A stretch of DNA of 64,000 nucleotides from Yamagishiella unicocca (GCA_003116995.1 BDSL01000088.1:62001-126000), one strand, 5' to 3'. Shown: positions 47,989 to 60,322, counted from the stretch's first letter. Translations and numbers: made by a program. Notes: generated by a model not told the origin, from the letters alone.

Positions 47989-50900
47989 CTAGGGTGGCGG
48001 TATCTCACTCCCTGGCGCCAGGAGTGAGATACGGAGTGTCCTGTTCAGGCGCCAACGCTCCACGTCAGCAGCAGGCCCGGACTGCGCTTCGGGAATGCAG
48101 CCGTGCGGGCACGCGGTCGCTGCGACCACACGCCCTGGACAGCGGTGCTGGCTCGTGGCTGGCGCCCCTCCCCCCCGCCCTTTGGAGTTGATCCGCTCCG
48201 AAACCAGATCCAGATCCAGATCCAGGAACCACCGCCGCGCCCCACCTGACTTGATCCGCTCCTCGACCTTGGGCTGCAACTCGGACCCGGGGAAGCCGCG
48301 GCCGATGAACATGCCGCCGCCGCCGGCGCCCGCCGCTCCTCCTCCTCCTCCCGACACATCCTCCCATTCCATATCACCCCCGAAGCTGGGGGCGGCGGCG
48401 ACGCCGCCGCCGTACATCCCTGGCTCCGGCTTGACCGCCGCCGTCGGCGCTTGCGCCGCGGCCACCGGCCCCAGCGGCGCCGCCAGCCCTTGCTCGGGCT
48501 TCACGTACGGCGCCGCCGCCGCCGCCGCCATCGCCGCCGGCGCCACCTTGACGTCCTCCTCGTGCGGCGCGCGCTTCTCGTGCTGCAGCTTGGACATGTA
48601 CGACATGAAGTCTCGGAAGTACTCGGCCTGCTGCTGCTGCTTGCCGCGGTCGCCGCCGCCACCCGCTCCGTCCACGGCGGCGGCGGCGGGAGGGCCGTCC
48701 TCTCCGCCTGCCGCCGTGCCGTCCTGGCAGCGGTACGACAGGAGGAGCACGGGGGTAGGAGCACGCGGAGATGGGGGAAGGCGAGGGTAATGATGTACGA
48801 GGGAAGGCGGCTTGGGTTGGGCGTCCAGACGGAACACGCAGCCACGCATTCCACCTTCTCCTCCTGCTTCCTTATACACCCCCGCCCCCAACTGCCCCAG
48901 CCACCTCAAACTACCCCCAACTACCCCACCCTACCCTTCGTGCAGCAGCGGGGCAGCACCCCCACCTCCCCGCTGCCTCCGAAACCCGCCGCAGCGCACC
49001 TTTTCGTCCGCAGTCTTCAGGAACCACGGCAGCGGCGCCGCGCCCTTCTTCCCGCCCTTCCCGCCGCCGCCACCACCCCCGGCGGCGGCCCCGCCGCCGC
49101 CGGCGGCGGCTCCACCTGCGGCCGCCAACCCTCCCAGCAGCAGCCCGCCGCCGCCGCCGTCGATTGACACCTTGAAGTCTTGCGACTCCCAGGTGTTCGT
49201 ATTATCCGCCGCATTCAGCACCGTGACACCGCTGCCGGCGAGCATCGCGGCCGTCGCGCCAGCTCCGCCCGCGCCTCCGCCGCGGCCGCCCCCTCCTCCC
49301 CCTCCTCCTCCGCCCCCTCCCCCCCCCGCCGCAGCCAGGTCCGCCTCCCGCTGCCGCACCCTCTGCGCCCACTCGAACAGCTCCCCCGGGTCGGGGAAGG
49401 GCACTGCGCGGTGTTGCAGGTCCGCCATGAGGCGGGTGATGGGCGCTAGCTCGCGGTCGATAGCCTGGAGCAGCCGCCGGGCAGCCTGGGGGTAGGAAGG
49501 GGAGGTGGTGGCGGGGGTGGTGGTGGTGGTGGTGGTGTGGTGAGGACCGTAGGGGATGTGGTGGTGGGTTAGAGAGTTACGTCGGAGGCGAGGTGGGGTG
49601 GACGAGGGAGTTGGGGTGGAGGGGAAGGGGCGGTAATGAAAGGCGTGGCTGGCGCCTCCACGCGCTTCGACCCGCCCTACTCGGGGTAAGCCCGAAGGGA
49701 GGTGCGTGGATACCCGTACGACATACACACACTGGTGTACGAATGGGTAAGTACGGCGCGGCGCACCTCCTTGCTCTCCTTGGCCGTGGCGTGCTGCGCC
49801 GCCCCCTCCCCCCCTGGAGCCGCCGCGTCGTTGGTGGCTCGCTGCTCCACCAGCTCGCTGCCGCACATCTCACACCTGCGAACGCCAAACGTCGCCGTAC
49901 AGGTGTACGGTGTACGACATCAGAGACCGAGGGTACGATGACGCGTGCGGCGTGTGGCGGTATGGCCCCTGCTGCTGCCCCCCTCCCTGAACCTGCTTCG
50001 CCGCCAGGAGCCCCTCTCCGTCCCGGGGGGGACACAACCGCTCCTCGACCCCTCCCCCCTGAACCGCTCCTCGACCCCTCCCCCCTGAACCGCTCCTCGA
50101 CCGCTCCCCCCTGAACCGCTCTTCGACCCCTCCCCCCTGAACCGCTCCTCGACCCCTCCCCCCTGAACCGCTCCTCGACCGCTCCCCCACCCCTACCCCC
50201 ACCGCCGCCCAGGCGCACTTGAATGTCAGCTCGTTTGGGTCCACCAGGTTGGCCGCGTCCAGGGAGGTGTAAGTCTTGCCGCAAAAGGCGCCGGGGCAGC
50301 GGTATGCCTTTCGGGGGGGTTACAACAAAGAACCGTTTACTCATGGGAAGCCCTTTCAGGGAAGGGGGGGTGGCGTGAAAACCGTTGAGGGGGGGTGTAC
50401 GAGGGGGGAAGTGATGATGAAGAACCCGATGGACGGGGGTGCAACGGGGTTGGCCTGTTCCACCGGGTCAAGGATGTGTGGGCGTTGGGATGCGAGTACC
50501 ATGAATGCACGAGGCGGCAGCAATGTCGGCGCCTGGCAGCAGCAGCCTCTTCCTCCTCTTTTCCTGGCCCCCACCAGCACGCAGGTACCATATGCTTGTA
50601 CCATATGCTTGTACCATATGCTTGTACCCTACGCATGCGCCGCATGTATGTGTGTGCGTGTGTGTATCCGCCCACCTGGATAGCGTTGGTGGCCTCCAGC
50701 TGCTCCTTGAGGGAGGAGCGCATGGTGTGGATCCGGATCTGAACACGTGCGCCGATGTGTATGGTTTTGCGCGTCCGGGGTGGAGTGGGAAGGGGCGGGA
50801 GAAGGGCACAGGGGGGGGCAGGCGAGGGACAGGATTACGGGGTGTGCCAGGTGCTCAAAAAACCCTTTCCCCTCCCCCCCATGTGTTTTTACGCTTCCTC

Positions 50901-52466
50901 CCCCGTGCTCGCCTGCAGCGCGTCAAAGGCCCGGGCGTAGTCCAGCGTGAAGTATTCAGTCAGCAGACCTCTGCACGAGAGAGGCAGTTGGGCAGTTGTC
51001 GGTTGGCAGGTTGAGCGGTTACCAGAGGCTCCTCGCCAAGCAGCCAAGCCCTTTCCCCCAACCACATACCCCATTCTCTCTTCCTTTCCCCCCGCGTTCC
51101 CGAGTGTGGCTACTGCCCCAGCGGTACAGCAACCCCCCAGGACTCGTAAGACTTGAATCCCCGGCTAATCCCAACTGCTCCAGCCGCTCCAACCGCTCCA
51201 ACAGCCGTACTTTTTCTTAGCTCCGTCCTCCTCCTCCTCGTCATCTGATTCAGGTTGCGCCTGATCCGCCTGAAGGAGGGCCAGGGAGGGCCAGGGAGGG
51301 CCAGGGAGGGCCAGGGAGGGATACGGTGGGCCAGGGAGGGGAGAGAGGGCTGGGGCCAGGGAGGTGGGCAATTGCTAACCTGCTCCACATACCGCGTACC
51401 CCTCCCCTCCCCCGAGCGGGATCACACAGCCGCACCTCCATTCGCAGTCCCCAGCTCGAGCCCGCAGCACCGTCCCGTCGTGACGAGGCGCACCGACCCA
51501 CCCGCCCACCCATCCTCACCAACCCACCCACCAGCACCCGCCCGCCAGCACCCACCCACCCTCACCAACCCGCCCGCCAGCACCCGCCCACCCGCCAGCA
51601 CCCTCCCGCTCACCCACCCACCTCCAGCGCCTCCCCTACTACGGTGCGCTTCTTCCGGCGGCTCTCCCTCCGCTCGTACCGCCGCAACATGTGACCCTGA
51701 GGGGTGCAGTTGAGGGGTGCGGCCCGCGGACAAGGAGCTGAGGGACCCCGCTGGGGCCTCGTTTGTGTTTTGTTGGTTGGTGGTTGCTTGGGGGGCGCAG
51801 CAGTTGAGGACTGCCGCACGTGGCCACCGGCCAGGGGAGGTCGCGTGCCGCTCCTAACTCGCCCCACAGCGCCCCACAGCCAGCATCACCCCCGGGCGCC
51901 GTACACCCGGCCTAGCCCCCGTCCCAACCGCCCCAACCGCCGCTGTCGTACCGCCTCCAGGAAGCGCAGGGCCCTACTGAGCACCACCGGGTGCAGCCTG
52001 AGTGCCTCCGAGAGCAGCTCGAAGGAGGTCCACTCCACGGTGGTGAGGTAGTCCAACAAGACCACCCCCAGGCCCCGGGTGTCCATCTGGGGGCAGCCGG
52101 GGGAAGGGGAGGGGAGGTTGCGAAACACATACACACGTAGGGGTAGACCGAGGGGGAGGAGGGGGGGGGCCGAGAAGACATCCGGGTACACCAGGAGGGG
52201 GAGGGGGGAGAGATGATCGGGGCAACCCAGCTGGGAGGGACCTCCCAGAGCTCAGGTCGCGTGCTGGTGATCTAGCCACCCTTGCCGACCGCACACACAC
52301 CGCACGTACCCGCCCCCGGACCCACTCACACCCGCCCGCACGGGTTTTCCTCCCATTCCCCCCCCACACCCACCTTTGCTATTTTGGAGCGGGCGCTGAA
52401 GGGGTCGACATCACGACCCGGCGGGGGGCAGGGGCCGTTGTAGAGCGCCCGGGCCACCAGCCGCAT
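47989..52466 (-). CDS. Transcription initiation factor IIE subunit alpha
   Basis: TFIIE-alpha recruits TFIIH to the RNA polymerase II pre-initiation complex. Minus-strand exons are 52466-52374, 52086-51952, 51696-51622, 51269-51211, 50970-50913, 50738-50676, 50307-50219, 49875-49767, 49485-49000 and 48723-47989, giving 633 residues with all phases closing. The winged-helix start is RLMRLVARALYNG, then VVLLDYLTTVEWTSFELLSEALRL and LSRALRFLEA. LDYARAFDALQIRIHTMRSSLKEQLE matches the family's LDYAQ helix; I split it for length as LDYARAFDALQ and IRIHTMRSSLKEQLE. The zinc ribbon has Cys165/Cys170 and Cys192/Cys195 (YRCPGAFCGKTY, FKCEMCGSELVEQ). Exon 9 has the ELAPITRLMADLQ and PDPGELFEWAQR helices, then poly-Gly. 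The last exon contains YFRDFMSYMSKL and DMEWEDV. The N terminus may begin in an upstream exon, because an acceptor AG lies two codons before ATG 52466. The intron after exon 5 appears to start GC. Confidence 0.86.
48000..48032. other. 12-bp stem inverted repeat at the TFIIE-alpha 3' end
   Basis: GTATCTCACTCC (48000-48011) and GGAGTGAGATAC (48021-48032) are perfect complements around a 9-nt loop. It overlaps the last codons before the proposed stop at 47989-47991, so it may indicate that the true C terminus lies elsewhere or that the mRNA end is structured. Confidence 0.8.
50034..50190. repeat. 26-bp minisatellite, about six copies, in TFIIE-alpha intron
   Basis: Units with the core GAACCGCTCCTCGACC recur exactly every 26 bp at 50061, 50087, 50113, 50139 and 50165, with a partial unit before. 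Some units have GACCGC instead of GACCCC. The array lies in the intron between the two halves of the zinc ribbon. Confidence 0.93.
50585..50623. repeat. 13-bp tandem triplication in TFIIE-alpha intron
   Basis: GTACCATATGCTT occurs three times in tandem (50585, 50598, 50611). Confidence 0.9.
51277..51322. repeat. 10-bp minisatellite forming an intron pyrimidine tract
   Basis: GGCCAGGGAG repeats four to five times on the plus strand directly beside the acceptor of the TFIIE-alpha exon starting at 51269. On the gene strand it reads as a CCCTCCCTGG-type pyrimidine-rich tract, so the repeat itself supplies the polypyrimidine signal. Confidence 0.85.
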
Positions 52467-53756
52467 GAGGCGCTGGAGTTTGGGGCGGCGAGGAGGCGGG
52501 GGGGAGGAAGGGAGTGAGAGGAAGACCCGTGGGCATCCCTGGAGCCCCTCCCTGGAGCCCCTCCCCTGGAGCCCCTCCCTGCCGCCACGCATCCCAGCCG
52601 AACCCGTGGAGGCCGCGGCGGCGGCTCCCATACGAGAAGCGCTCCCCCCTAAAGAACCTTCCCTGGAGCCCTCCCCAGCCCCCCGGTCCCTGACGAGCGC
52701 CGCCTCTCCTCCGCTGCCCTTGTGGTGTTCCTCTCCCCCTTCCCCTTTTGCCGCTAGCTCTTTCTCGCCCCTGTTCGTGTGTTCCTGACCACGGCTCCCG
52801 GGCTCCTCTCCGCCCCCGCCCCCTCCTCCTCCCGGCCCAGCCGCCCACTTTGGCTCCCCAGTGCGCCCCGTGGGTCCCAGTGCGCCACGTGGGTCCCAGG
52901 ACCGAGACCTCCATATGTGCGGCCTATTGGAGGCTGGCCTCCCCTCTCCCCCTCCCCCGCCCCGTATGCCGCCGTATAACCCAGTGTTTGTCAACCCAGC
53001 GCCACCACCCGCCGGGGTTTGAGTTTGAAGAACCAAATTACGCAGCCGGAACACACGCGACCATAGGCTTTCAGGCCAACGACCCATGGAAAGGATAGCG
53101 GCTAACCTGATACGTGACGGGTGCATAACCGCTGTGACCGACCGCACCCGGCTGCCCGCCGGCTGAGAAGTTCATGGCCCGCAAGTTAGAGAGCCCTTTC
53201 GGGACTCAAGCCTCAGCCATGTACCATCAAGGGGGAAAGACCAGCCCCAGGCCTCCTCCGGGGCGTCAGGTGCGCATGGCCGGACCGCGCAGTGCGGACG
53301 CTGGGAGGCAATATTCGACCCAATTGTAAGCCGTATTGGTAATAGGAAGGTCAGTAGCTGTGGCAACGGCAAAGCGCGACCAGCTAAGGTAAAGGCCCGC
53401 ACGATGTGACAAAAATCTTCCGCAAGGTCCTTAGCCCGTTACCCTATGATCCAAGCACAGATCACTAAACGTAGCACCTTGAGCGGCAGCAGCTGCCTGA
53501 TTATACTCGCGTGGGTAAGGGTTTAGGGAATGCAGGAAACAAAACACGTTTGGATCCCTGTACTAATATGGATCAATTTATCCTATGTAAACTCTTGTTC
53601 CTTGTGTAACTAGTAGATCAGGCCTTTAGGGAAGCTGCGATGTATAGGGTAGGGCCTCCCAATGATGTTGCTCGGCCTTGTTGCAAGCGATGGAACATGC
53701 ACTGCCAAGTAAATAAGTTCCCAAAATTTTGATTGATTCGAAGGTTACGTTTAAAG
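52467..53756. other. Divergent intergenic region, TFIIE-alpha / HISN4
   Basis: About 1.3 kb between two divergently oriented genes, expected to hold both promoters and possibly a short first exon of TFIIE-alpha. 52.5-52.95 kb is GC-rich with tandem CCCTCCCTGGAGC-type repeats around 52550-52590. The part near 53.4-53.75 kb is AT-rich. No other gene is visible. Confidence 0.45.
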
Positions 53757-56700
53757 ATGTATACATTGCCTAGCCGCCAGGCAGCGGCAGCCGAGGCTTC
53801 CACCTCGGCACCGCGCGCCACCCCTCGTGTACGTGCGCAAGGTCGCCGCCTTTCTACAGCTTGCGCCGCTATCTCTAGTAAGGAGGTCACGCTCCTGGAC
53901 TATGGCGCTGGCAACGTGCGCAGCGTGCGGAATGCCATCAAGAAGCTCGGCTACACAATTCGCGACGTACGTTTTCAGGTTTATAGGCTGCGCAGAAGCT
54001 TTTATGACAGATAATTGAGGATGTGCAAACGATATTTCGCACGGGAGGGCGTTCTGGGTTTTGGACCGCGAGCCGTCGGCGCGCCGCATGGCCGGATACT
54101 TTTATTCGCTCCAGTTCAACCATCACACGCGCCACAGATGATACTGTTAGTAGCAGCCCCCGATGCTGCAACTTTAGCAAATAAAAGTGGGCGTCATAGC
54201 GTATTTGCCCCCCCCCCCCCCCGACCATGGCCTTGGTCCACGTGCATGAGGAACCACTTAGTAATTTTGTAACGCCGCCAATTCGACCCAAATCTTGCCT
54301 TGACACCGTATGGCTGGCACCCATTAGTCAGCATAACTCCTGCTCGCCCGATTCCCTTGATGCCACCACCGCACCGGCCAGCGGCCTCCACCAGCTGCGC
54401 CTCCATCACCTCTGCCGCCAGCCTCCCTCTGTAGCACCACACTTGCAGCCACCTCCCCCCCAACTCCAGAAACCCCCTGTCCCAACGGCCGCTGCCGTAG
54501 ACCCACCAGTCACCACCCCTGCCAAGCTTTCCCCCTTCCTCCGCCCATACCAGAACCCCTGCCCCACACCGATAGCCGACACTGCCGCCGCTTGCTGTTG
54601 CCGCTGCTGCCGCTGCCTGTTGCCGCTGCTGCCGCTGCCGCCACTGCCGCTACTGCCACAGGTTGAGAAGCCCTCCGACCTCGCTACTGCCGACAAGCTA
54701 GTGTTCCCGGGTGTGGGTAGCTTCGGCCAGGCCATGCGCATCCTCAACAAAAAGGAACTCGTGGGGCCGTTGACGGAATACATTGCGGTGAGGGCGTTGG
54801 CGGTTGTGCACGGGGCCGAGATCCGGTGCATCCGCTTGCTTCGCGTTACAGTTTGCTCACGGGTTCCCTGCCACTTTGCCGCGCGCCGCCCTCCCTGGAG
54901 CGCAGTCCGGCCGGCCCTTCCTGGGCATCTGCCTGGGCCTGCAGCTGCTGTTCGAGGGCAGCGAGGAGAGCGGCGGCTGCGAGGGGTTGGGAATCATCCC
55001 TGGAGCGGTCACGCAGTTTGACACGAGCCTGGGGCTGCCGGTGCCGCACATCGGCTGGAACAACATCGCGCCGACCCGCGGGTCAGCCCTGCTGGACGGC
55101 GTGGTGGACCGGCGGGTGTACTACGTGCACTCGTACAGGTGGGGCAGGGCGGCACTCCAGGGGGGGAAGGGAGCCGAGCATGGGTTGGAGAAGCGCTGGT
55201 GGGATGGTGGGGTCGACTACAGTAGCAGAGCCCCGGCTAGGGGCGGATAGTGATGGGATGGGATAGGATAGGATCGGGCAGGATGTCGATGTCCTGTTCG
55301 GGACGCAGCCACAGCGTGCGCCGAGTAGGCGGGTAGCGACGAAAACAGGTCCAAACGCCGACGACGGCCCCCCCTTCCCCCTGACCTTCCACCATTAGGG
55401 CTACCCCCTCGCCAGCCAACTCTGACTGGGTGCTGGCCACCACCCAGTACGGCGGAGAGTTCGTGGCGGCGGTGAACCGTGGGTCGGTGTCGGCGGTGCA
55501 GTTCCATCCAGAGAAGAGCGGCGCCACGGGGCTGGACATCCTGGAGGGTGGGTCCCTGGGCACCGGCGGGAGGCGTGATGCCTTTGATTGTGTGTGCGCG
55601 GGCCCGGGGAGGGGGGGAGGCGCGGCGAGGGGGAGGGGGTGGCAGCTGTGTCCCCCCCCGCGCGGGGGTGGGAGGAGGGGTGAAACACGGCTGCAGGAGA
55701 CACGGCCGCGGGACATGGGACACACGTCCGTGGCACCTGCTTCATGCTGGGGTTTCGGGCCATGATCTCAAGCCGCTGTGCCACCTTCACGATCCCGGCC
55801 GCCACAACCGCCGCCGCTACAACCGCCGCCGCCACAACCGCCGCCGCCATCGCGACCGGTCGTCTTCCGCCGCACAGGCTTCCTGCAGCCGGAGGCGGCC
55901 GCGGCGGCTCGGCGGGCGCGGCAAGAAGCTGGGACGGAGTCCACGGGGCCCCGCGGACTGGCGAAGCGAGTCATCGCCTGCCTGGACGTCAGGTCCAACG
56001 ACCAGGGCGACCTGGTGGTCACAAAGGTGCGGTTGGGGGTTGGCGGTTGGACGTAAGCGGTTGGGGGTTGGGGGTTGAGGGTTTGGTTTGGTTGGATCTT
56101 TGATAATGCGCCCGAACCAGAGGCCCTCGGGGGCCCTTGTGTTCGCCCCCGCCCCCCCCCCTCCGGTCTCCCCTCTCAAACCCCACTCCCCCGCCTTTCC
56201 TGCGCATTGCCGTACGTACTGCGCAGGGCGACCAGTACGACGTACGCGAGAAGGCGGGCGGTCGCGACGTGCGCAACCTGGGCAAGCCTGTGGAGCTGGC
56301 GGCCAGGTGAGGGGAAGGGGTGATAGGAGGGGGGGCGGGATATTTTGTACGGCGTGTTTCGTGACGTGGCACGATGTGCTGCGGCTGTTTCGCCCCGTGT
56401 CGCCGTCATGGGTGTCCTGTGATGGAAGCTGGCGAGTCCCCGACAGGGCCTGGTGCCTCTCAGACCGCCGTACACGCCCTCTTCTCTGTCCGCAGGTACT
56501 TCGAGGAAGGGGCGGACGAGGTGGCGTTCCTCAACATCACCGGATTCAGGTGCGGGGGAGGGGGAGGAGGGGCGGGAGGGAGGCGGTTGCAGTTTCGACG
56601 TGGACGACTGCGGGGTTGGGCTTGTTTTCGGGCTGTAGATGTAGGCTAAGCACGTTTGATCCCATGTTCCCTCCTCCCGCCCCCAAAAACGCATCCGGAA

Positions 56701-59631
56701 ACCATCTTCCTCGCCGCCTCCTCGCCCCACCCCCTTCCGTCCGTGTCCCTGGCAGGGACTGCATCATGGAGGACGCCCCCATGCTGGAGGTGCTCCGCCG
56801 GGCTTCGGAGCGCGTGTTCGTGCCGCTGACGGTGAGACGGGATGATGCGTGCGTGTTTTGGTTTTGTGGGACCCCACCTGCCCCCACGTCCCCCCCACGT
56901 GCCCCATGCCGCCCTGGTTCGCTGCGGCAGCACACGCTTCCAACCCAACGCTCACCCGCCTAACCTACCACCGGGGACCTTCCCTCCTGCCCCCCTTTCC
57001 CCCCCTCCTCCGCCCCCGAATCTCACCCCCCTCCTCGCTAGGTGGGTGGCGGCATCAAGGCGCTCACCGACAGCACCGGCCGGTCCTTCTCAGCGGTGGA
57101 GGTGGCGGCGGAGTACTTCCGGTGGGTGGCTGAATGGCGGGCTGCGCAGTGCGGCGGTGCGGGGCGTAAGGCCGTGCGGCTCCGGAACCACTTTTTCAAA
57201 AGGGAATGGGAGCGCGTTTCCCTCGGCAAGTTCCCCTTCCTCCCTTCTCACCCCCTCCCCCTCTGCCCCGCTCCCTCCCTGGACACGGGTTTTCCTTGCT
57301 CCCTCCCTGGACCGCCAGCTCCGGGGCCGACAAGGTGTCCATCGGCAGTGACGCAGTGGACGCAGCCCAGGTGGGGGTGTGGTAGAGGGAAAGGGGCGTC
57401 GCTGGCATGGGATTCGGATGCCATTTTACTAGGTTCCCCCGTGTCGTTTACTTCGTCAAGCACCACGGTCGCAGTCCTCCCCTCCCCTCCTCTTCCTCCA
57501 GTGTACACGCGCAATGCAGTCTGCCGGACCCCAGCCCCCCCCCCGCATCTGTTATTGTACCCCCCCGCATCCAGTTCCGACGCCCCTCCTCCCCCCCTCC
57601 CCCCTCCTCTCCCCCTCCTCCCCCTCCCCCCCCGCCCTCAGGCCTTCTACGCCCGCGGCAGTGTGCCGGACGGCAGCACCGCCATCGAGCAAATCAGCGC
57701 GGTGTACGGCAAGCAGGTGGGGCGCCAGGGAGGGTCCGGGGCGTGTGCAGCCCTGTGCCGTGCGTGATGGTCCCGGATCCTGTGTTTTGGCCCAGGGTTT
57801 CGTCTCTAATCCCCACCCCATCCCTCTTCCTCCCCCCCGCGGCCCCACAGGCCGTGGTCATCTCCATCGACCCGCGCCGCGTCTACGTGGCAGACCCCTC
57901 CGCGGTGGCGCACGCCACCGTCCGCAGCACGAAGCCCGGACCCAATGGCGAGCAGTACTGCTGGTGGCAGTGTACCGTCATGGTACGGCACCCGGGCCCC
58001 CCCGACCCTGCTGCTGGTCCTCGCCCTACCTGGCCCCGGCCCCGGTCCCCCCTCCGGTGCCTCCTGCACCTGGCACCACGCGAACCAAGCGCTTCCTGAT
58101 CGGTTTTAGTTTTCAGTGCCGGTGCCGACCCACGTGTTCCTTCTCATACCCCCTCCCCTTTTGCAAGCCCCGGGGGGGGGGGAGGAATTCGCCAGTTAGT
58201 TTCCGCCCTCCGTTTCTTTTGTCCTGTAACCGGGTCTTCTCGCCACATACACACACACCCGACCCCCCACGCCCGTCCTCCGCTACACCTCTTGTAAACA
58301 AGTATTCCCCGCGTTTCGCTGTGTCGCGCTCCAGGGAGGGCGCGAGGGCCGCGATATCGGGGCCGTTGAGCTGGCCAAGGCGGTTGAGGCGCTGGGCGCG
58401 GGGGAGATCCTGCTCAACTGCATCGACAACGACGGAGTGGGGCAGGTAGGCTGGGAGGAAGACCCGTGGGTCGGAGGGGTAAAACCTGGGAAGCAGGTTT
58501 TCGACAGACACTCGTTTGCACCTGCATGCTGGATAACCTGGTGGGCCGGGGTTTGAGATGAACATGAACAGGAGGGGGGCAAGGAGTTGTGGGGCTAGGC
58601 CGGAGGAGGCCAAGGGAACTCGAGGCCAGGCCGGAGGGGCGTATCGGCATTGGCTGATGGGGAGGCTGGCCAGGCCGCAGCCCGCACACCTCGCGCCCTC
58701 CCTCGACCTCGCCACATCCGGACATACCGGTACCGGTGCCGGTACCGGTACCGGTGCTCCTCCCCCCCCCCACACGCTTCTCGCCACCCCACCCCCCCGC
58801 CGCCGCGCTGGACATCCTCGCTGTCCGCCGACGATGCGCCCACTATCTTGTCGTTTTTCGTGTCACCGGTTTCACCCCCACCCCGCCGCGCTCCCGCAGG
58901 GCTTCGACCTGCAGCTGGTTGACGCCGTGTCGAGCGCCGTGACGATCCCCGTCATCGCCTCCTCGGGTGCCGGCTGCCCGCAGCACTTCTCGCAGGTGGG
59001 CGACGGGCTTGCCCAGGCCCCCACCGCACCACCGCACGCACACACGCGCGGGGGAAGGAGGGAGGGGCGGCGTAGCAACCGTTGACGCGAAAAGGACAGG
59101 ATAGTTGGCGCATGGTCGGCGGGGCAGGGGGACAAACTGTGTGTTTTCGCTTTGCGAAACGTGGGTTGCGGTGGGTGGGGGGAGGGGGGAGAGGTCACGT
59201 GCCAGGTCGTACGGTTGGTTCACGCGGCGGGTGCCCAAGCCCTACCAGACTCAACCAACACCTTAGGGTTTGGCCGACGCCAACACCCATGCCCGATATG
59301 CTGGGTTCTTCTCGGCCGTCGCTCCACCTCTTCCGGCCTCATACACAGCAGTCACCGTAACACCCTGTCTCTCTCGTCTCTCCCCCTTTCGGGACCTCCC
59401 TCCCCTCCCTTCCTTCCGCATGCATCTCAAAACGTCTGTCCAAAACGGTTTTTCTCGCATCCACGGGTCTTCCCCGGAACCTTCCCTCCCCTCGCCTCCC
59501 CTCTCCCCCAGGTCTTCCGCGCCACCGGCGCTGCCGCCGCGCTGGCTGCCGGCATCTTCCATCGGCGCGAGGTGGGCATCGCCGACGTCAAGAAGCACCT
59601 GGCGGAGGAGAACATCCCCGCGAGGCTGTAA
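53757..59631 (+). CDS. HISN4: Imidazole glycerol phosphate synthase, fused glutaminase-cyclase, plastid-targeted
   Basis: Converts PRFAR plus ammonia from glutamine into imidazole glycerol phosphate and AICAR, the fifth step of histidine synthesis, in the plastid. Fifteen exons: 53757-53966, 54662-54787, 54906-55138, 55399-55547, 55878-56026, 56227-56306, 56496-56549, 56756-56831, 57042-57121, 57319-57370, 57642-57716, 57851-57982, 58335-58445, 58900-58995 and 59512-59631. All phases close to give 580 residues, close to plant HISN4 length. Residues 1 to about 44 are Ala/Ser/Arg-rich, consistent with a transit peptide. The HisH part begins [17 protein letters not shown]; catalytic Cys121 lies in [12 protein letters not shown], and His226/Glu228 in QFHPEKSG. 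The HisF barrel begins RVIACLDVR (Asp276, catalytic) and continues [39 protein letters not shown] (Asp435, second catalytic Asp), [12 protein letters not shown] and [10 protein letters not shown]. Plants and fungi fuse the two bacterial subunits in this order. Confidence 0.97.
54208..54222. repeat. C15 homopolymer in HISN4 intron 1
   Basis: Fifteen consecutive C residues in the first intron. It is a likely site of length error in sequencing as well as of natural variation. Confidence 0.9.
58727..58757. repeat. Hexamer (TACCGG) microsatellite in a HISN4 intron
   Basis: CCGGTACCGGTGCCGGTACC-type hexamers repeat about five times in the intron 58446-58899. The unit is self-complementary, so the tract can also fold back. 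Confidence 0.8.
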
Positions 59632-60322
59632 GGGGCGGTGCGGAGGGACAGCGGAAGACGGCTGAGACAGCGGAAGACGGCTGAGACAGCGGAAGGAGCA
59701 TGGTGGCCTCGATGCCGAGACAGGTTGAGGGAAGGGGGCTCCGAAGCCACCACATCGGGGTGACAGGTTGAGCATGGTTTGGGTTTTGGGTTTGGGACTA
59801 GCGGGGGAAGGTTCGGTGGGGGAGGGGCTTTCGGTAAAAGTATGGTAGGGAAGGATGGGTAGAGCTGGGCAGGCGGGCGGGCGGCAAGGTGGGTTGCTTG
59901 CGGCTCGCTTCGGGCGAAGTGGACGAGGGGTGCGCAGCATGCATTTGGGGGGGCACTGTGTTGGGAGGCGAAGCGTGCAAGGGATGGGTGGCGTGGCGCG
60001 CTTGCAGCGTCAGTGTGGCAAACAGGGGGTGAGATGTGAGGGGGCGCTTGGTGCGTGAGGGGAGTGCTGCGTGCGGATGTTTACCCCCTGAAGGGAAGGG
60101 GTCTGGCCTCGGGCGGGGGCTGCCGCCGCCGTGTATCGTGCGGAGCGTCGTCACCATTGACGGCGCGGCGTCACTCCCCTGTCCCGCTTGCGTGATCTGC
60201 CGCGTGTGCGTGACCGTGCTGATATGGTGTTTGACTTGACACGGCCTAATCCGTTTTCGACATGTTGTTCTTAGCGTGGTACTGGATGAAGTGCGGTGTG
60301 GTATGCAGCTTAACCCAGCCCT

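Noticed and set aside
50034..50190. Regular repeats considered as a CRISPR array
   Set aside because: Units abut with no spacers and lie in a nuclear intron. They are a minisatellite.
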